64,000 bases of DNA, from contig JAYJMM010000120.1 of NCBI GenBank assembly GCA_037349105.1, positions 1,178,001-1,242,000 on the forward strand, read 5' to 3'. This stretch comes from Limnomonas spitsbergensis. Lineage: Eukaryota > Chlorophyta > Chlorophyceae > Chlamydomonadales. Positions 11,521 through 22,383 of this stretch are shown here, one piece after another; position 1 is the first letter of the stretch; each line of letters begins with the position of its first letter. The position numbers were made by a program, and so were the translations under genes. Under the pieces are notes generated by a model, which was given only the letters and a program-made list of their open reading frames with translations, ran no database searches and had not been told where the DNA came from.

Positions 11521-14500
11521 ATGGCACAATACGGTGGCCAGCCTCAGTACGGAGGCGCACCTCCACCATATCAGCAGCCTCAGTACGGCGGAGCTCCACC
11601 CTCCTACCAGCAGCAGCCTCACCAGCAGCCTTACCAGCAGCAGCATGCATCCCCTCAGTCCAGCTATGGAGCTCCCCCTGCCTCCTCCGCTCCCTATGGA
11701 GCTCCTCCTCCCTCCTATCAAGCAGCACCTCAATACGGAGGGCAGGCCCCTCAGTACGGAGCATCGACACCGGCTCATACTGGCACATATCAGCAAGGAC
11801 CTCCGTTGGCACCCATAGGCAGCTACAGTGCGCCGGCGCGGCCCCCGGCCCCTGGTGTGGATCCGAATGTTGCAGCGGTGAGGCTTCTGACAGGGCTGCT
11901 TGGATACATTGCAGGAGGTTGAGAGAAGCTGATGGTAGTCACTGGACGCACATGGCATGCAATTTGCAGCAGAGCACCTGCACATTTCTACTGGCTACTC
12001 CTGTGGCGGCTGCTGCCTGATACCGTATAGCACAGGCACTGCCCTTGTCGCGAGTGCAGTGAGCACCCCCCTGTACCACGAACCCAATGCTGATTTTTGG
12101 CGCAGAGCCAAGCTGTGCTGACCATGCAGGTGGCAAGGGGGACGGGCCTGTTGCTCTGGGTGGCAAGGGCTGTGGGCCCCTGTGTGGGGTGCTCTACTGC
12201 TCTGGGTAGCAAGGGGTGCTCTGTTGCTCTGCTGGGTGGCAAGGGCTGTGGGGTGCTCTACTGCTATGGGGTGCTCTGGGTAGCAAGGGGTGCTCTGTTG
12301 CTCTGGGTGGCAAGGGTCTCTGGGTTCTTCTATTCATCTGGGTGGCAAGGGTCTCTTGGGTGCTCTGTTGCTCTGGGTGGCTGCTGGCTTGATGGAAACC
12401 TCGTGCTCTGCATTCATTTCACGGTCTTATCCAACCTCTGCCCCTGTGCCCCGCCACGGTCTCTCTGCGGCCCGTCGCTTCACAGTGGTTCCACGCCATC
12501 GACACAGGTGGGTGCATCTGACCCGAGGTGCTCGTCAGCGCATGGGGATGGACCGTTGAGCTTGTCAAGGTGTTGCACAGCATGTGACGCGAGGCTGTCC
12601 TCAGCGCATGGGGATCGACGGTTGAGCATGTTAATGTGTTGCACAGCATATTTTCTTTTGACTTTAGTACGTGTGAGGCCGGCCGCCCAACCCTAGAAAA
12701 CCTGAGACGCTGACACACACAAAAAACAGCCCAAGTGCGCAAACAGCATCTAACACGAGGTTCATGGACTAAGTTCTCACACCTTTCACTTTTCTCATAC
12801 TTTTGACATCTGTGCAAAAATCACCTGACAAATTGACACCTGGACAGTATTTCAATTGATACCGAAATAAGAAATGTGCATCACAGAGGGACCCATGATG
12901 GTACATTGAGTGTTGAGTGTAGTACGTTGAGTTCATTGAGTGTATTACATCGAGTAGTACATTGAGTGTAGCACACCATGCCTGGCAGCCTTCTGGTCCA
13001 CATGAAGGGGGTCGTACTTTCCTCAGAGATGACTGTTAAGGCCGGGCGCTGAGATCATAGCAAAACTTTGAGCGTGCACCCCAACATTCTCAGCGGCGGC
13101 ACTGCCCCCTGATCACCAAGTACACCCGATGCATGTATGGGTATCTAACTGAGTTTGAGTCTTGAATAAGGGGGAGGGGGATTTAATTAAGCGTGGGCAC
13201 TAAACCAGTACTGATGCCTGTGTTTATTTCCCTATTTTCAGACCGAACCAACTCGGTCGATGTCAAGGAGCTTCAGAAAGCCTTGGCCATGGGCAGCCTG
13301 AACTATGGACTCAGCGATGTTGACCAGGTGGGACTCAGGGGGGGGGTGGGGGACTGGTTGGGGCCCTTTGATTAAATCAAAGGTGAAAAGCACAGCTTCA
13401 GAAGGTAGGTGGGAGCAGTGTATCTTTTTCGGCTACAAGGAGGCCACCTCGAGCAGGCCGCCCCGCAGCCGCTGAAGACCCGTTCGGGACCAGACTTGGT
13501 CTGGCCTAGAACTGGTGGCCAAAGCAGCACGGCTGGCCACAAACGGGGCCGCCGGTCGGAGGCCTGAAGTTAGCTGACATGTAGCTGAGTCACAAAAACA
13601 GAAACGCTGGGTGCGAGTACGATTGCGGCAGCTGCCCCTACCTGAGTGCATGCTTAACCCTTGACCCTAAACCCTTGACCCTTGCTGCCATTGCTAGATA
13701 CTCCGTGGACGCAGACCAATTTTTATCTTGTCGTAAGTCTCGTAAGGGAGCAAAGAATCAAAAAATCGTGTGTACAAACATTTTGACTGGGCAATATGTA
13801 AATGAGGGGCAAAAAATCAATCAAGATTTCAAAACGACAGATAAGGGAGAACGATTTCTGATGATATTGAAATTGGGCCGCGACTCCTGTCTGTGGACCT
13901 GAGGCAGCCTTTAAGTAGAGTTTGTCGCAGACTTTGTTCAGGGGACCGTGGGGGAGAGGGTCGTGCATCAACCTGATGTCCTGATGTCTCCCCCAGTGTT
14001 TATTTAGGTGCCCGCCAGGTCACCTTCAGGGAACCAGGCGGCCACCACAAGGGCCACCACGTAGACTAACCCTGAACCCTTAAACCCTGAACCCTGAACC
14101 TTAATGCAGAACACCTAAAGGACCGCCGGGCGGCCACCACAGGGCCAGTTGGGACCAAGCCGTGGCAGGGCTTTCTACACCAGGCTACCCGTCGGCTGTT
14201 TATAGGTTGTGATGTTGATGGATTGAGCCAGTTGAGCCATACTAAAAGGAACCATGCCCCTGTTCCCTCAGATGGTTCGAGCGTTTGACACGAAGGGCGC
14301 CCGCTCGCTGAACATGGCGGAGTTCGTGAAGTTGCACGACGTGAGCAGGGAGGGAGCTGGGGGGGGGAGGGTGAGCTTGTTCGTGGTGTCGAGGGACTTG
14401 GGAGGGCGCTTGGGGGGGGATGTTTGATCTTGTCCGTGGTATTGAGGGACTTGGATGTCCAGCCATTGACCCCCCCCTGATTCGAACCTAGTGATCGTGG

Positions 14501-16407
14501 GGCCTCATTGCACCCCTCTGGGTTTATCCTAGTGATTGAAGTGTGGAGTGCATGAGGATGGGTGTCAGCATAGCATCCACAAAGAGCCATTTTGTTTAAA
14601 GGTATTCCGGGTTTCCACCTGACACCTGTCCAGAGGTGGCGCACGTCAGGGGACACACGTCATTTGGTGGGTACCTTCTTTTTCTTTTTCCTAACCTGAT
14701 AGCATGCCTCTTGTGCCCCCAGTTCCTGAACAACGTCACCAACTCCTTCAACTACTTTGACACCGCGCATCGCAAGTCGTTGGACGTGAACCAGCTGATG
14801 CAGGCGCTGAAGAACGCAGGTGAGCCCTTCACTGCCTCATGCTCCATCCTGAGCGAGATCATGCATGCATGCATGCATGCATGCATGGTGGATGTGAACC
14901 AGCCAATGCAGGACCTATAGAATGCAGCTGAGCCATACCCTGCCTCATGCTCCGACACAAGCAAGATCCTGCATGCATGCATGCCTGTTAGATGTGAACC
15001 AGCCTGTGCAGGACCTACAGATTGTGGCTGAGCTCTACCCTATCACGTGCTTCAGGCGCCTGCTACACCCTTAGTCTTGTGTTGGTCTTGAACGTCTTTC
15101 CCCAGGAGAGCCCAGGGGGTGCACACCTCCGCCGGGAAACAGGACTAGGAGGTTATATGATAAACCGTTTACCCTGTTTGGCACCTGCTGCACTGTTACT
15201 CTTTTACATATATATAACCAGTGGAACCAGGGGAGTGGGGGATTTGGGGTGATAACTGGTTATGCTGTTTGACATCATCACCCTGTCTAGCACATTCGGT
15301 TCGAATTTGATTTTGAAATTGAAATTTCGCCTGTCCTGCTTACCAGGGTTCACGATGGACCCGCCTGTGGTGCAAGCCATGTTCAAGCGGCACGATCCGG
15401 ACAACACCAACAGCCTCTCACTGGACGAATACATCCGAATGTGCGCCGTAGGCGCGGGGGGGGGTAGCATGTATTGCATTTTGTAATCCGAATGTGCGCC
15501 GCAGGCGTGGGGGGAAGGGAGGGGGGAGATGACCAGTCGCCTGGTATCGCTTCTATTACATTTTGTCATGCCTAGATTACCAGTAGGTTTGGGGAGCAGA
15601 TGATCGCAGCTTGGTTGTAGTGGCATCTGCCCTTGTTCTAAACCAGGTGGGGGGAGGGGCAACCAGCGGTTTCGGGGCGGGATTTTTGTCAAACCGCGTA
15701 GTTTGCTGTAGGTGCCTTTGGAGGTGTGCAGCACCCCTGTTAACAATGGACCCGCCTGGTGCAAGCCATGTTCAAGCGGCATGATCCGGACAACACCAAC
15801 AGCCTCTCACTGGACGAATACATCCAAATATGCGCCGTAGGGGGGGGGGGGGTAGCATGTATTGCATTTTGTTTACAACCTGCAAGATGCTTCATGATTA
15901 TAAGTTTATATAATTCCTGCTGTCTTGCCTCTGTCTTGCAGGTGCCTTTTCTTGCAGAGCTGTGTCAGGTGAGGGCACGTGTGGGTCTGTGGGATGGGAT
16001 GTATTCTTGCTGGCAAGGATGTGGCGACTGTGTGGGAGCCTTGGTAACACGCGGTGGTCAGGATAACAGAACTGCGCCAGGTGTTCATATGGCAATGATG
16101 GTACACCCTGGGACCTGCTCGAAAGGCTTGGCCGCGTGGGGTGTGGGCGCCCAAACAATCGGTTGGGAGGGGGGGAAAGAAAAAGTTGGCCAGGAAAAAC
16201 AAAGAAAAAGGGGAAATGTGTTAATATGAGCGTATCCTCGTTCATGTGAGTTGACCTCTGTAAGTTGTGATTTTTGTCAGTTGACAAAAACAAGAACAGT
16301 TTTTCAATGAATGTGTCTGCAGGACTTTTGGAGCTTTTGACAGTCAGAAGACGGGCAGGATCACGCTTGATTTTAACCAATTCGTCTACGCATCAAGTCA
16401 CGTGTAA
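11521..16407 (+). CDS. Penta-EF-hand (PEF) calcium-binding protein, 8 exons
   Basis: PEF proteins (ALG-2, peflin, sorcin) are cytosolic calcium sensors that dimerise and dock on membrane partners. Exons in consistent phase are 11521-11877, 12486-12507, 13242-13327, 14272-14340, 14723-14819, 15347-15440, 15942-15968 and 16323-16407 (TAA), giving 278 residues. The first 119 residues are a Gly/Pro/Tyr/Gln-rich tail with repeated QYGGAPP-like motifs, typical of PEF N-termini. Five EF-hand loops follow. Loops 1 (DTDRTNSVDVKE) and 4 (DPDNTNSLSLDE) keep good ligands. Loops 2, 3 and 5 are degenerate at positions 3 or 12. Exons of 22 and 27 nt were placed by requiring the family sequences WFHAIDTD and MCLFLQSC. 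ATG 11521 is preferred over the upstream frame because the conserved-style tail starts there. Confidence 0.9.
12120..12400. repeat. Imperfect GGGTGGCAAGGG tandem repeats
   Basis: Repeated GGGTGGCAAGGGCTGTGGG- and GTGCTCTGTTGCTCT-like units in PEF intron 1, upstream of the 22-nt exon. Low sequence complexity. Confidence 0.6.
13431..13592 (+). repeat. TAGCTGAA-family dispersed repeat in PEF intron
   Basis: GGCTACAAGGAGGCCACC begins the copy. TGGCCAAAGCAGCACGGC lies in the middle, and TAGCTGACATGTAGCTGAG ends it. It is closest to the copy at 7112-7250. Confidence 0.65.
14889..15040 (+). repeat. Two decayed tandem copies of the PEF exon 14723-14819 end
   Basis: GATGTGAACCAGC(C/T)-ATGCAGGACCTA recurs at about 14889 and 14992, derived from the exon's GACGTGAACCAGCTGATGCAG. 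CTGAGC(C/T) and TGCCTCATGCTCC from the intron start recur with it. Spacing is about 105 bp. An ATGC-rich microsatellite sits in each unit. Confidence 0.7.
15749..15837 (+). pseudogene. Dead duplicate of the PEF EF-hand-4 exon
   Basis: This intronic block is almost identical to the exon at 15347-15440. It has lost two bases near its start (CCGCCTGGTGCAAG against CCGCCTGTGGTGCAAG), which breaks the frame. Its splice donor is altered from GT to AT (AAATATGCGCC against GAATGTGCGCC), and the acceptor region is not conserved. It therefore looks like a recent tandem exon duplicate that cannot be used in frame. Confidence 0.8.
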
Positions 16408-17803
16408 TTTTTCTGCTCGTGATTGATGATGGCAATATCAATGGGCAAACTTATCGAACTGAAATCGTCAGGGTATAATTAAAAAATAGGAATTAGGAGG
16501 TCCCACATGTGATCCTCCGATCAGACTGTACCAAGGCGTAACATTTCCATTTTCTTTGAGTTGTTCTCATGTTCTGTGGGGGCATTGTGGGGGCAAATGG
16601 ATGGGGAATACCCTACCCACAAATCTTATTTCTAGGATGCAGATAATTTGCGCCTTCTGGATTGTAAAAATGCCGGCAACCTATGAACCTACTGAGGCTA
16701 TGCCAGTGAGTTCTGTCCATCCTGATCAGACGAAAAGATGACCTCCGGTCCTCCGCTTTACTTATTCTAGGTTCTGACGAGACACCTAGGTGGCAACCAT
16801 AGCCAAAGGTTGAGAGATCGAACCCGCCACACGATCTTCTCTCTTCCCCTGTCTAGATCGCTGGGTTCCATGTTCCTGCCCCCTCACATACCGGTAGGTG
16901 TAACGTCATTAACATACGAGGGTAGCATGGCTGCACCATGGTCCGTGCTGTGCATGGTTGCAGGAATTGAGCTTAGTCATTCCTTACCAGCCCCACGTGG
17001 CTGAGCGTTCAGCAGGGCCCAGCGGGTATGCACCGTTATAATCCTGGTCCGTGAGTTTCATGCCTCTGCCTCACACAGATGCAAGCTTTGGTGCTGATTA
17101 GCATGTCACTGCCTGGTAGAGGCTGTCTGATGCTTGGCCGGGTCACTCCTGACACACTAGTCACTTTTTTGCTTGGGCTTAACAAAGTGTGAGGCCGGCC
17201 GCTCAACCCTAGAAAACATGAAGTAGCAATGGAAGTGAGTTTCAGGTCAATGAGCAGGGTCCTGAGGTGTGATGTCACTGACTGCAGTGACATGTCACTG
17301 TTACCGTTAAACCATGGGTACGTCCCTGATACTAGGAGTGGCATTTTTAGATGTCTGTCACGTTTCCAGCAGAAGCAAACACTCACTGGCAGCTGTCCTG
17401 ACCACGGAAGCAACATTGTCGTGTCATACCACTAGCCTGGTGTTCTTGATCATATGGAGACACAATATCTGGTTCGTGATATGCCATACTTTGAGAATGT
17501 TCACTTGGGAGCCAGCGTGTGAGACTTTGCGAGCTGTCCTTTCATGCCCTGCAAGTTCATACCTGGCGATCTTGACAGGGGGGCCAACTGTGAGCTTTGT
17601 GGCCAGGGCGGGGGCCCGGGTATGAACACAGGTCGCCTACTAGAGCATTTACGTCCTTGTGAATCTCTACTAGAGCCTCGTAAGCGACAGGCACCTTCAA
17701 TATTACCCTCCATTACTCAGTACTATCGTTTAGACGCTGCATGCTAACTACTCTAGGAGGTCACGAACCCTCGTCTGACAGAAGATCGACCGAGTGTTCA
17801 GTC
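16408..17803. other. Intergenic region between PEF and RING/TRAF genes
   Basis: It contains a SINE-like copy (16808-17034). A short open frame at 17544-17747 has a CELCG...H..C pattern that could be a relic of a BED-type zinc finger, with no other support. The rest shows no structure I can name. The promoter of the gene at 17804 should lie near the right end. Confidence 0.4.
16808..17034 (-). repeat. SINE-like dispersed repeat, near-full copy
   Basis: The reverse complement carries GGCGGGTTCGATC, which resembles the tRNA/Pol III B box GGTTCGANNCC. Compared with the copies at 24566 and 43693 it has an extra CGGTAGGTGTAACGTCATTA-like insertion in the middle. The end GCGGGTATGCACC is shared by all four copies. 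Confidence 0.6.
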
Positions 17804-20800
17804 ATGTCCGGTGTTAACGTGGAGGATTCTACTCCAGCCTTGGACATGAAGAGGCTATCTATTGACAAGGCAAAGCCCAAGATATCGGAGCTTGTTGTGC
17901 CCAATCTGCAATGCCCCATATGCCTCGACATCGTGCAGCTTCCCGTCAATTTGATTTGCTTCCCAGGATGCATTGGCACCCGTAGCAAAGGTAATTAAAT
18001 TGCATTCGTGGCTTGATGCCCTTGAATTGGACATACCGGACTTCCTGAGCCTGTGGCCACGATCAGCTTCGGAAGTTCGGAGTCGGGTTTTGTTTTTGAT
18101 GTTGCTGCTGCCGTGCAGTGGGCGCGTATCGTATCCACTCGGTGCCTTTATCTAGGCTGGCGTGGCCTGTGATAAATATCCTCCGGAGAGGAGGGGAATC
18201 AAGGGTGGGCTAACTGACAAATACCTGAAGGGCCCATGCTGAGCCTGCTCGTGACCATATCCTCTCTCCCCTCTCATCCCATCTCTCTCCTCTCTCATCC
18301 TCACAGCAAATAACACCTGCTTGAGGTCTTGCCTCTGCCAGCTGTGTGCCAACTCAGTACTACAGCTGGATCGTGTGCCCAGTGTCCGTTTCCCGGAGAC
18401 CAAGGGCATCACTCGATGCATGATATGTCGGAAAACACCTGTCGACGCCACGCATCTTAATCTCACCGCAGCTTACCACGTCAACCACACTGTCATGGAT
18501 GTCATGGATGGCCTTGGGATGGGTGGAACTTGCAGGTGCGCTGGGGCTAGGTGCAAGACTCCTGGCACAATACCGTTCTCGACACCTGCCTGGCAAATAG
18601 ATGTAGCGCTCACTCTCCCATGCTAGTCAAATGTGTGTGACGTTCAAGCGTCCTGGGGTTGGTTTCTAGCACCACTGACATGTCAATGCTGACCTGGACA
18701 CTCTCCTGGCACCACATGGCATAAAAATCCAAACCCACATACCTCAGGAATTATGCCACGTGAGATGCAGCCGCCCCCCCCCCTATGCAAGCCATGATGC
18801 GAACTGGCCTCCCACTGCTGCTTTTCACCCCTGTCCATACTGTCGCCATGCCTGACGCACCTCCTTTCCTGGTGCCTAATTCGACCCGGGCTGTTTCTTT
18901 GTGTTAGCGTCTCAGGTTTTCTAGGATTCGGCGGGGCCGGTCTCCCACTTATAAAGTCAAGCAAAATAATTTGAATATTTCACCTATCGCAGGGCTTGTG
19001 AAGCTGACTTCCCCTCGCAGGAAGACCTGCAGGCCCACTACCTCAAAAGCTGTCCGCATGCAGCCATGCAGTGCCGCTTCCGGGGCTGCACACAGGTATG
19101 CATCTTCTGCTGTCAGGCAATAGGTTGTACCGTTGAAGGTATGCATCTTCTGCTGTCGGGCAATAGGTTAAAGGTGTTGGGCTCAGCCATTCAGTGCCAG
19201 TCTAGAGGCTGTGCGGAGGTATGTTATGTTCAGCTATCAGACAGTGGCACAGCTGACAACACTCTCTTTACCGACCAAGCTGGCTTGAGTTGGCCGGTGG
19301 CTCCTTCGTTGAACGGCAAACATGAATAGACGACGTCCCTTTCCTTTCTTAGACTGCCAAGGCCTGATTAAGACCCTCACCGCCGATAGGCCTGATCAAG
19401 ACCCTCACCGCCGATAGGCCTGATAAAGACCCTCACCGCCGAGGTGCCAAATAGGCCTGATCAAGACCCTTACAGTCCACCTCCGCCGCTGGCCTGGTGA
19501 AGACCGTCACAGACTGATCCAGACCCACACCGCCTTCTCACCCTCACAGGTTGGCCTGCGCTCCAAGGTCTCTCAACACGAGAAGACGTGCTCAACGGGG
19601 CGGACGCGTTGCACCGAGTGCTCGGATTACGTCGACAAGGTGCGGCCCTGGGTGTATGATTTTGTACGAGGCGGTACGATGATCACGCATTGGTGGCGGC
19701 GCTATGATGCTTACGGGTTTGGCGGCATGATGATAAGGCATGTGGCGGTATTATGATGATCAAGCATGTGGCGGTATGATGATCACGCATTGTTGGTGGC
19801 ATAATGATGATTATGTGTATGGTGGGATCCGGCAACATAATGATGATAGCGCATATGGCGGCATGGTGATTAAGCATGTGGCGGTATGATGATCACGCAT
19901 TGTTGGTGGCATAATGATGATTATGTGTATGGTGGCATGTGGCGGCATGGTGATTACTGATTACGCATACGGTACTGGTATGGCGGTATGTGGCGACATT
20001 ACGATGATAACGCATACCGGTATGGTGATTAAGCATAGTGATTAAGCATTTGGCGGCACCATGATAATTACGCTTGTGGCAGTATTGGGTGATGCATATT
20101 GTGCGGGACCAGTTGAATATGATGAGGATGCTTATCCTGATCCTGCGCAGCGCTCACCTTTTTGACTGCTATGTGTCCCTCCCTCTCCCTCTGTCTGCCT
20201 CCAAAGCATCCTGCACACAATCAGCTGATTCCCCATGTGGCATCTGCCATCTGCCACCATGGCATTGCGATGTAGCTGAACTTTAGCTGAAACACGGTTA
20301 GCACTGTTTCCTTCTTAACTGCAATCTACCCTCATATCAGGATATGTTGATGTGCCACGTCGCCACCATCTGCCGCAACCGCATCGTCGCCTGCATCGTC
20401 TGCAAGCACCGCGCGCGCCTGCCGGACATGGTGCACCACCTCCGGCTTCACAAGTCGGAGCTGCAGCAGCAGGTGGGCAGCCGCCGGTCGCTGCGCGGCA
20501 GCGAGGCGCTGCCCGGGGGCGCGGGCGCCCAACGCCATACGGTCTCAGGTCCACACCCGCAGCTCTACCTGGGCAACATGGCGGACCTGAGGTCGGTGGC
20601 GGCTGCCCCTGCCCCTGCCCACGCGTGCGTCAGGCAGCCCGTGTCTACCCCAACTTCTGCTAGCAGAGGGATCCCACCCCCGACGTTTCTGGCACTGTCA
20701 ACGCAGTCTGAGGTCCGGATGGCCGGGCAGTCAGCTTTTCAGACCCCCCTAGCGAATGGCCGCGACGCGCAGGTGGCCCGGTCCACTAGCTCCGGGCCCG

Positions 20801-22383
20801 CGGTGGTCATGTCTCAACACCCAGCCATTGTATCGCCGCTGCTTAACCAGCGCGGAGTTGGGGTTCCCGCCCATGGACGCCCCCCCGTCGACGTCGCCTC
20901 GGCTGCTACCGCGGTGCTGGTCGCATCGCGGAGTATGGGCCGCCGTACAGCAGCTGGCCTCAGCCCAGTCAGCAGTGCTGCTACTATCCCCAGTGCTGTG
21001 ACTGGTCCCCTGACAGCACTGAGAGATGCTGCAGGCGTTGTCCCGTCAGCCCTTGCAGTTGCCCAAGGCGCAACTGGAAGCAGCGTGGCCGTAAACCGCC
21101 CTGCACCCAGCGGGGCTGCTGCAGCGGGCACTGCTGCAGTGGCCACCCCTACCACTACGAGGCGCGTTGCGGCTGTACACCCGGTAGCCACTGTTGCTGC
21201 GAGCGTTGATGCTGCGACAGAAGGTGCGGCTGCTGGATCATCGGGCAGTGGGGCGCCATCCCCTGGCAGCAGGGACGTCCGTCGGGGTGCGCGGCTGGAC
21301 CCTCATAGGTACCAGACGCTGCTCAAAATGTTGCAGCAGGTGAACTCGATGCACTCGCACTCGCGGCAGCAGCGCGCTGCGGCTGCGTCAGGCGCCGAGG
21401 GGCCATCATCGCCCCCGATGACTGGCCTGGAAGATCCGGCAGGGCCTGGGATTTCAGGGTACACAGGCCAACAGCTGCCAGGCTCAGGCTCCTGGCAGAG
21501 TGACTGCAGCAGCAGCAGCGGCGGCTCGGACGCGCCTGGCTTCCCTGAGGAGCATGTGGGGTGGCCAGCTGATGGTTCCCAGGGTGGTGGTGAAGGGGAC
21601 GGCGCTAACTGCCTAGGGGTGGTGGATGAGGCGCGAGATCGTCCTGACGTCACTGGGGAGGACTGTTACTCAAAAATCCACGAGATGCTGCTGCAGGCTT
21701 GTAGTGGCAGCTGCATGGACGGAGACGCACAGGCCCAGAGCGATGCCCACGCGGAAGAAGACAGAAAGGGCGGAGCGCAGGACGATGCACGGCCCTCTGG
21801 GCAGGCTGCGGGCCTCAAAGGAATGGCTGCAGCGTGTGGCGGTGGTGAAAATGCAGACAGCCAGGCTGAGGAAGCTGACGCTGTGCTGCTCCGATCTGAG
21901 AGGTTTCGCCGATTGGCCGCGGCTCACCGGAGCAGTGTGTACTCTGGTGGACGTAGCTCCTTTGACGACAGCCTGGCTAGCAGCAGGAGGAGCAGCAAGG
22001 AGCTGTATGGCACGCTGAGCAGCGGCGCGTGCGATGACAGCTTTGTTGCGGTGCTGCGTCGCTCGCTTCAGGATGCGGCGGTGAGGAGCCGCGGGAACAG
22101 CGTGGACCATCAGGGGCAGACTGCAACGCGCGGCTGCCTGGAGGACGGGCGGGTGGCAAGTGGCGAGCTCAAGGAGGGTGAGGGAGTGGAGAGCTGCTCA
22201 TGGCTGGCAACGACTGACGGGCCTGCCTTTGGCGCTGGGGCGGCTGACGGCGATGCGAGCTGCGTGACGGCTGAGGGGGGGAGGCGGCGCAGCGTGCGGC
22301 GCAGTATCTCGGAAAGCATTGTCTCAGAGACGGTGAGGCTGCAGCTGGCGGCCGCTTGCAAGGGTGTCTTCGCGCAGGGTTAA
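17804..22383 (+). CDS. RING/TRAF-type zinc-finger protein with long low-complexity tail, 5 exons
   Basis: Probably a TRAF-like E3 ubiquitin ligase or adaptor; the target is unknown. Exons are 17804-17990, 18307-18535, 18993-19095, 19550-19639 and 20341-22383 (TAA), all in phase, giving about 883 residues. Residues 37-103 form a RING-like module: CPIC (37-40), a C-x3-C-x-C-x2-C cluster (67-76) and CMIC (100-103). The usual RING histidine appears replaced by cysteine. Residues 140-245 hold TRAF-type zinc fingers with repeated C..C...H..C spacing, including the CRFRGC and CIVCKHRARLPDMVHH segments. The remaining 640 or so residues, in one large exon, are Ala/Ser/Gly-rich with no domain I recognise. 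The start ATG 17804 lies in an open frame that extends a little upstream. E3 activity is an inference from domains. Confidence 0.8.
19180..19222 (+). pseudogene. Decayed copy of the TRAF-finger exon end
   Basis: CAGCCATTCAGTGCCAGTC and GAGGCTGTGCGGAGGTATG parallel the exon end at 19060-19100 (CAGCCATGCAGTGCCGCTTC, GGGGCTGCACACAGGTATG). It is a tandem copy of an exon end plus donor in the following intron. Confidence 0.6.
19360..19540. repeat. Short tandem repeat, AAGACCCTCACCGCCGATAGGCCTG units
   Basis: About five imperfect units of about 28 bp in the intron before the exon at 19550. Confidence 0.75.
19675..20070. repeat. Imperfect tandem repeats, GGCGGYATGATGATCACGCAT units
   Basis: Long run of variants of GTGGCGGTATGATGATCACG and CATTGTTGGTGGCATAATGA in the last intron of the RING/TRAF gene. 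Confidence 0.7.

Noticed and set aside
15758..15968. Alternative use of the duplicated EF-hand exon
   Set aside because: Two-base deletion, lost donor and lost acceptor; it cannot splice in frame.
17544..17747. 67-codon frame with a CELCG...H..C pattern
   Set aside because: Could be a BED-type zinc-finger relic, but it is too short and isolated to call a gene.
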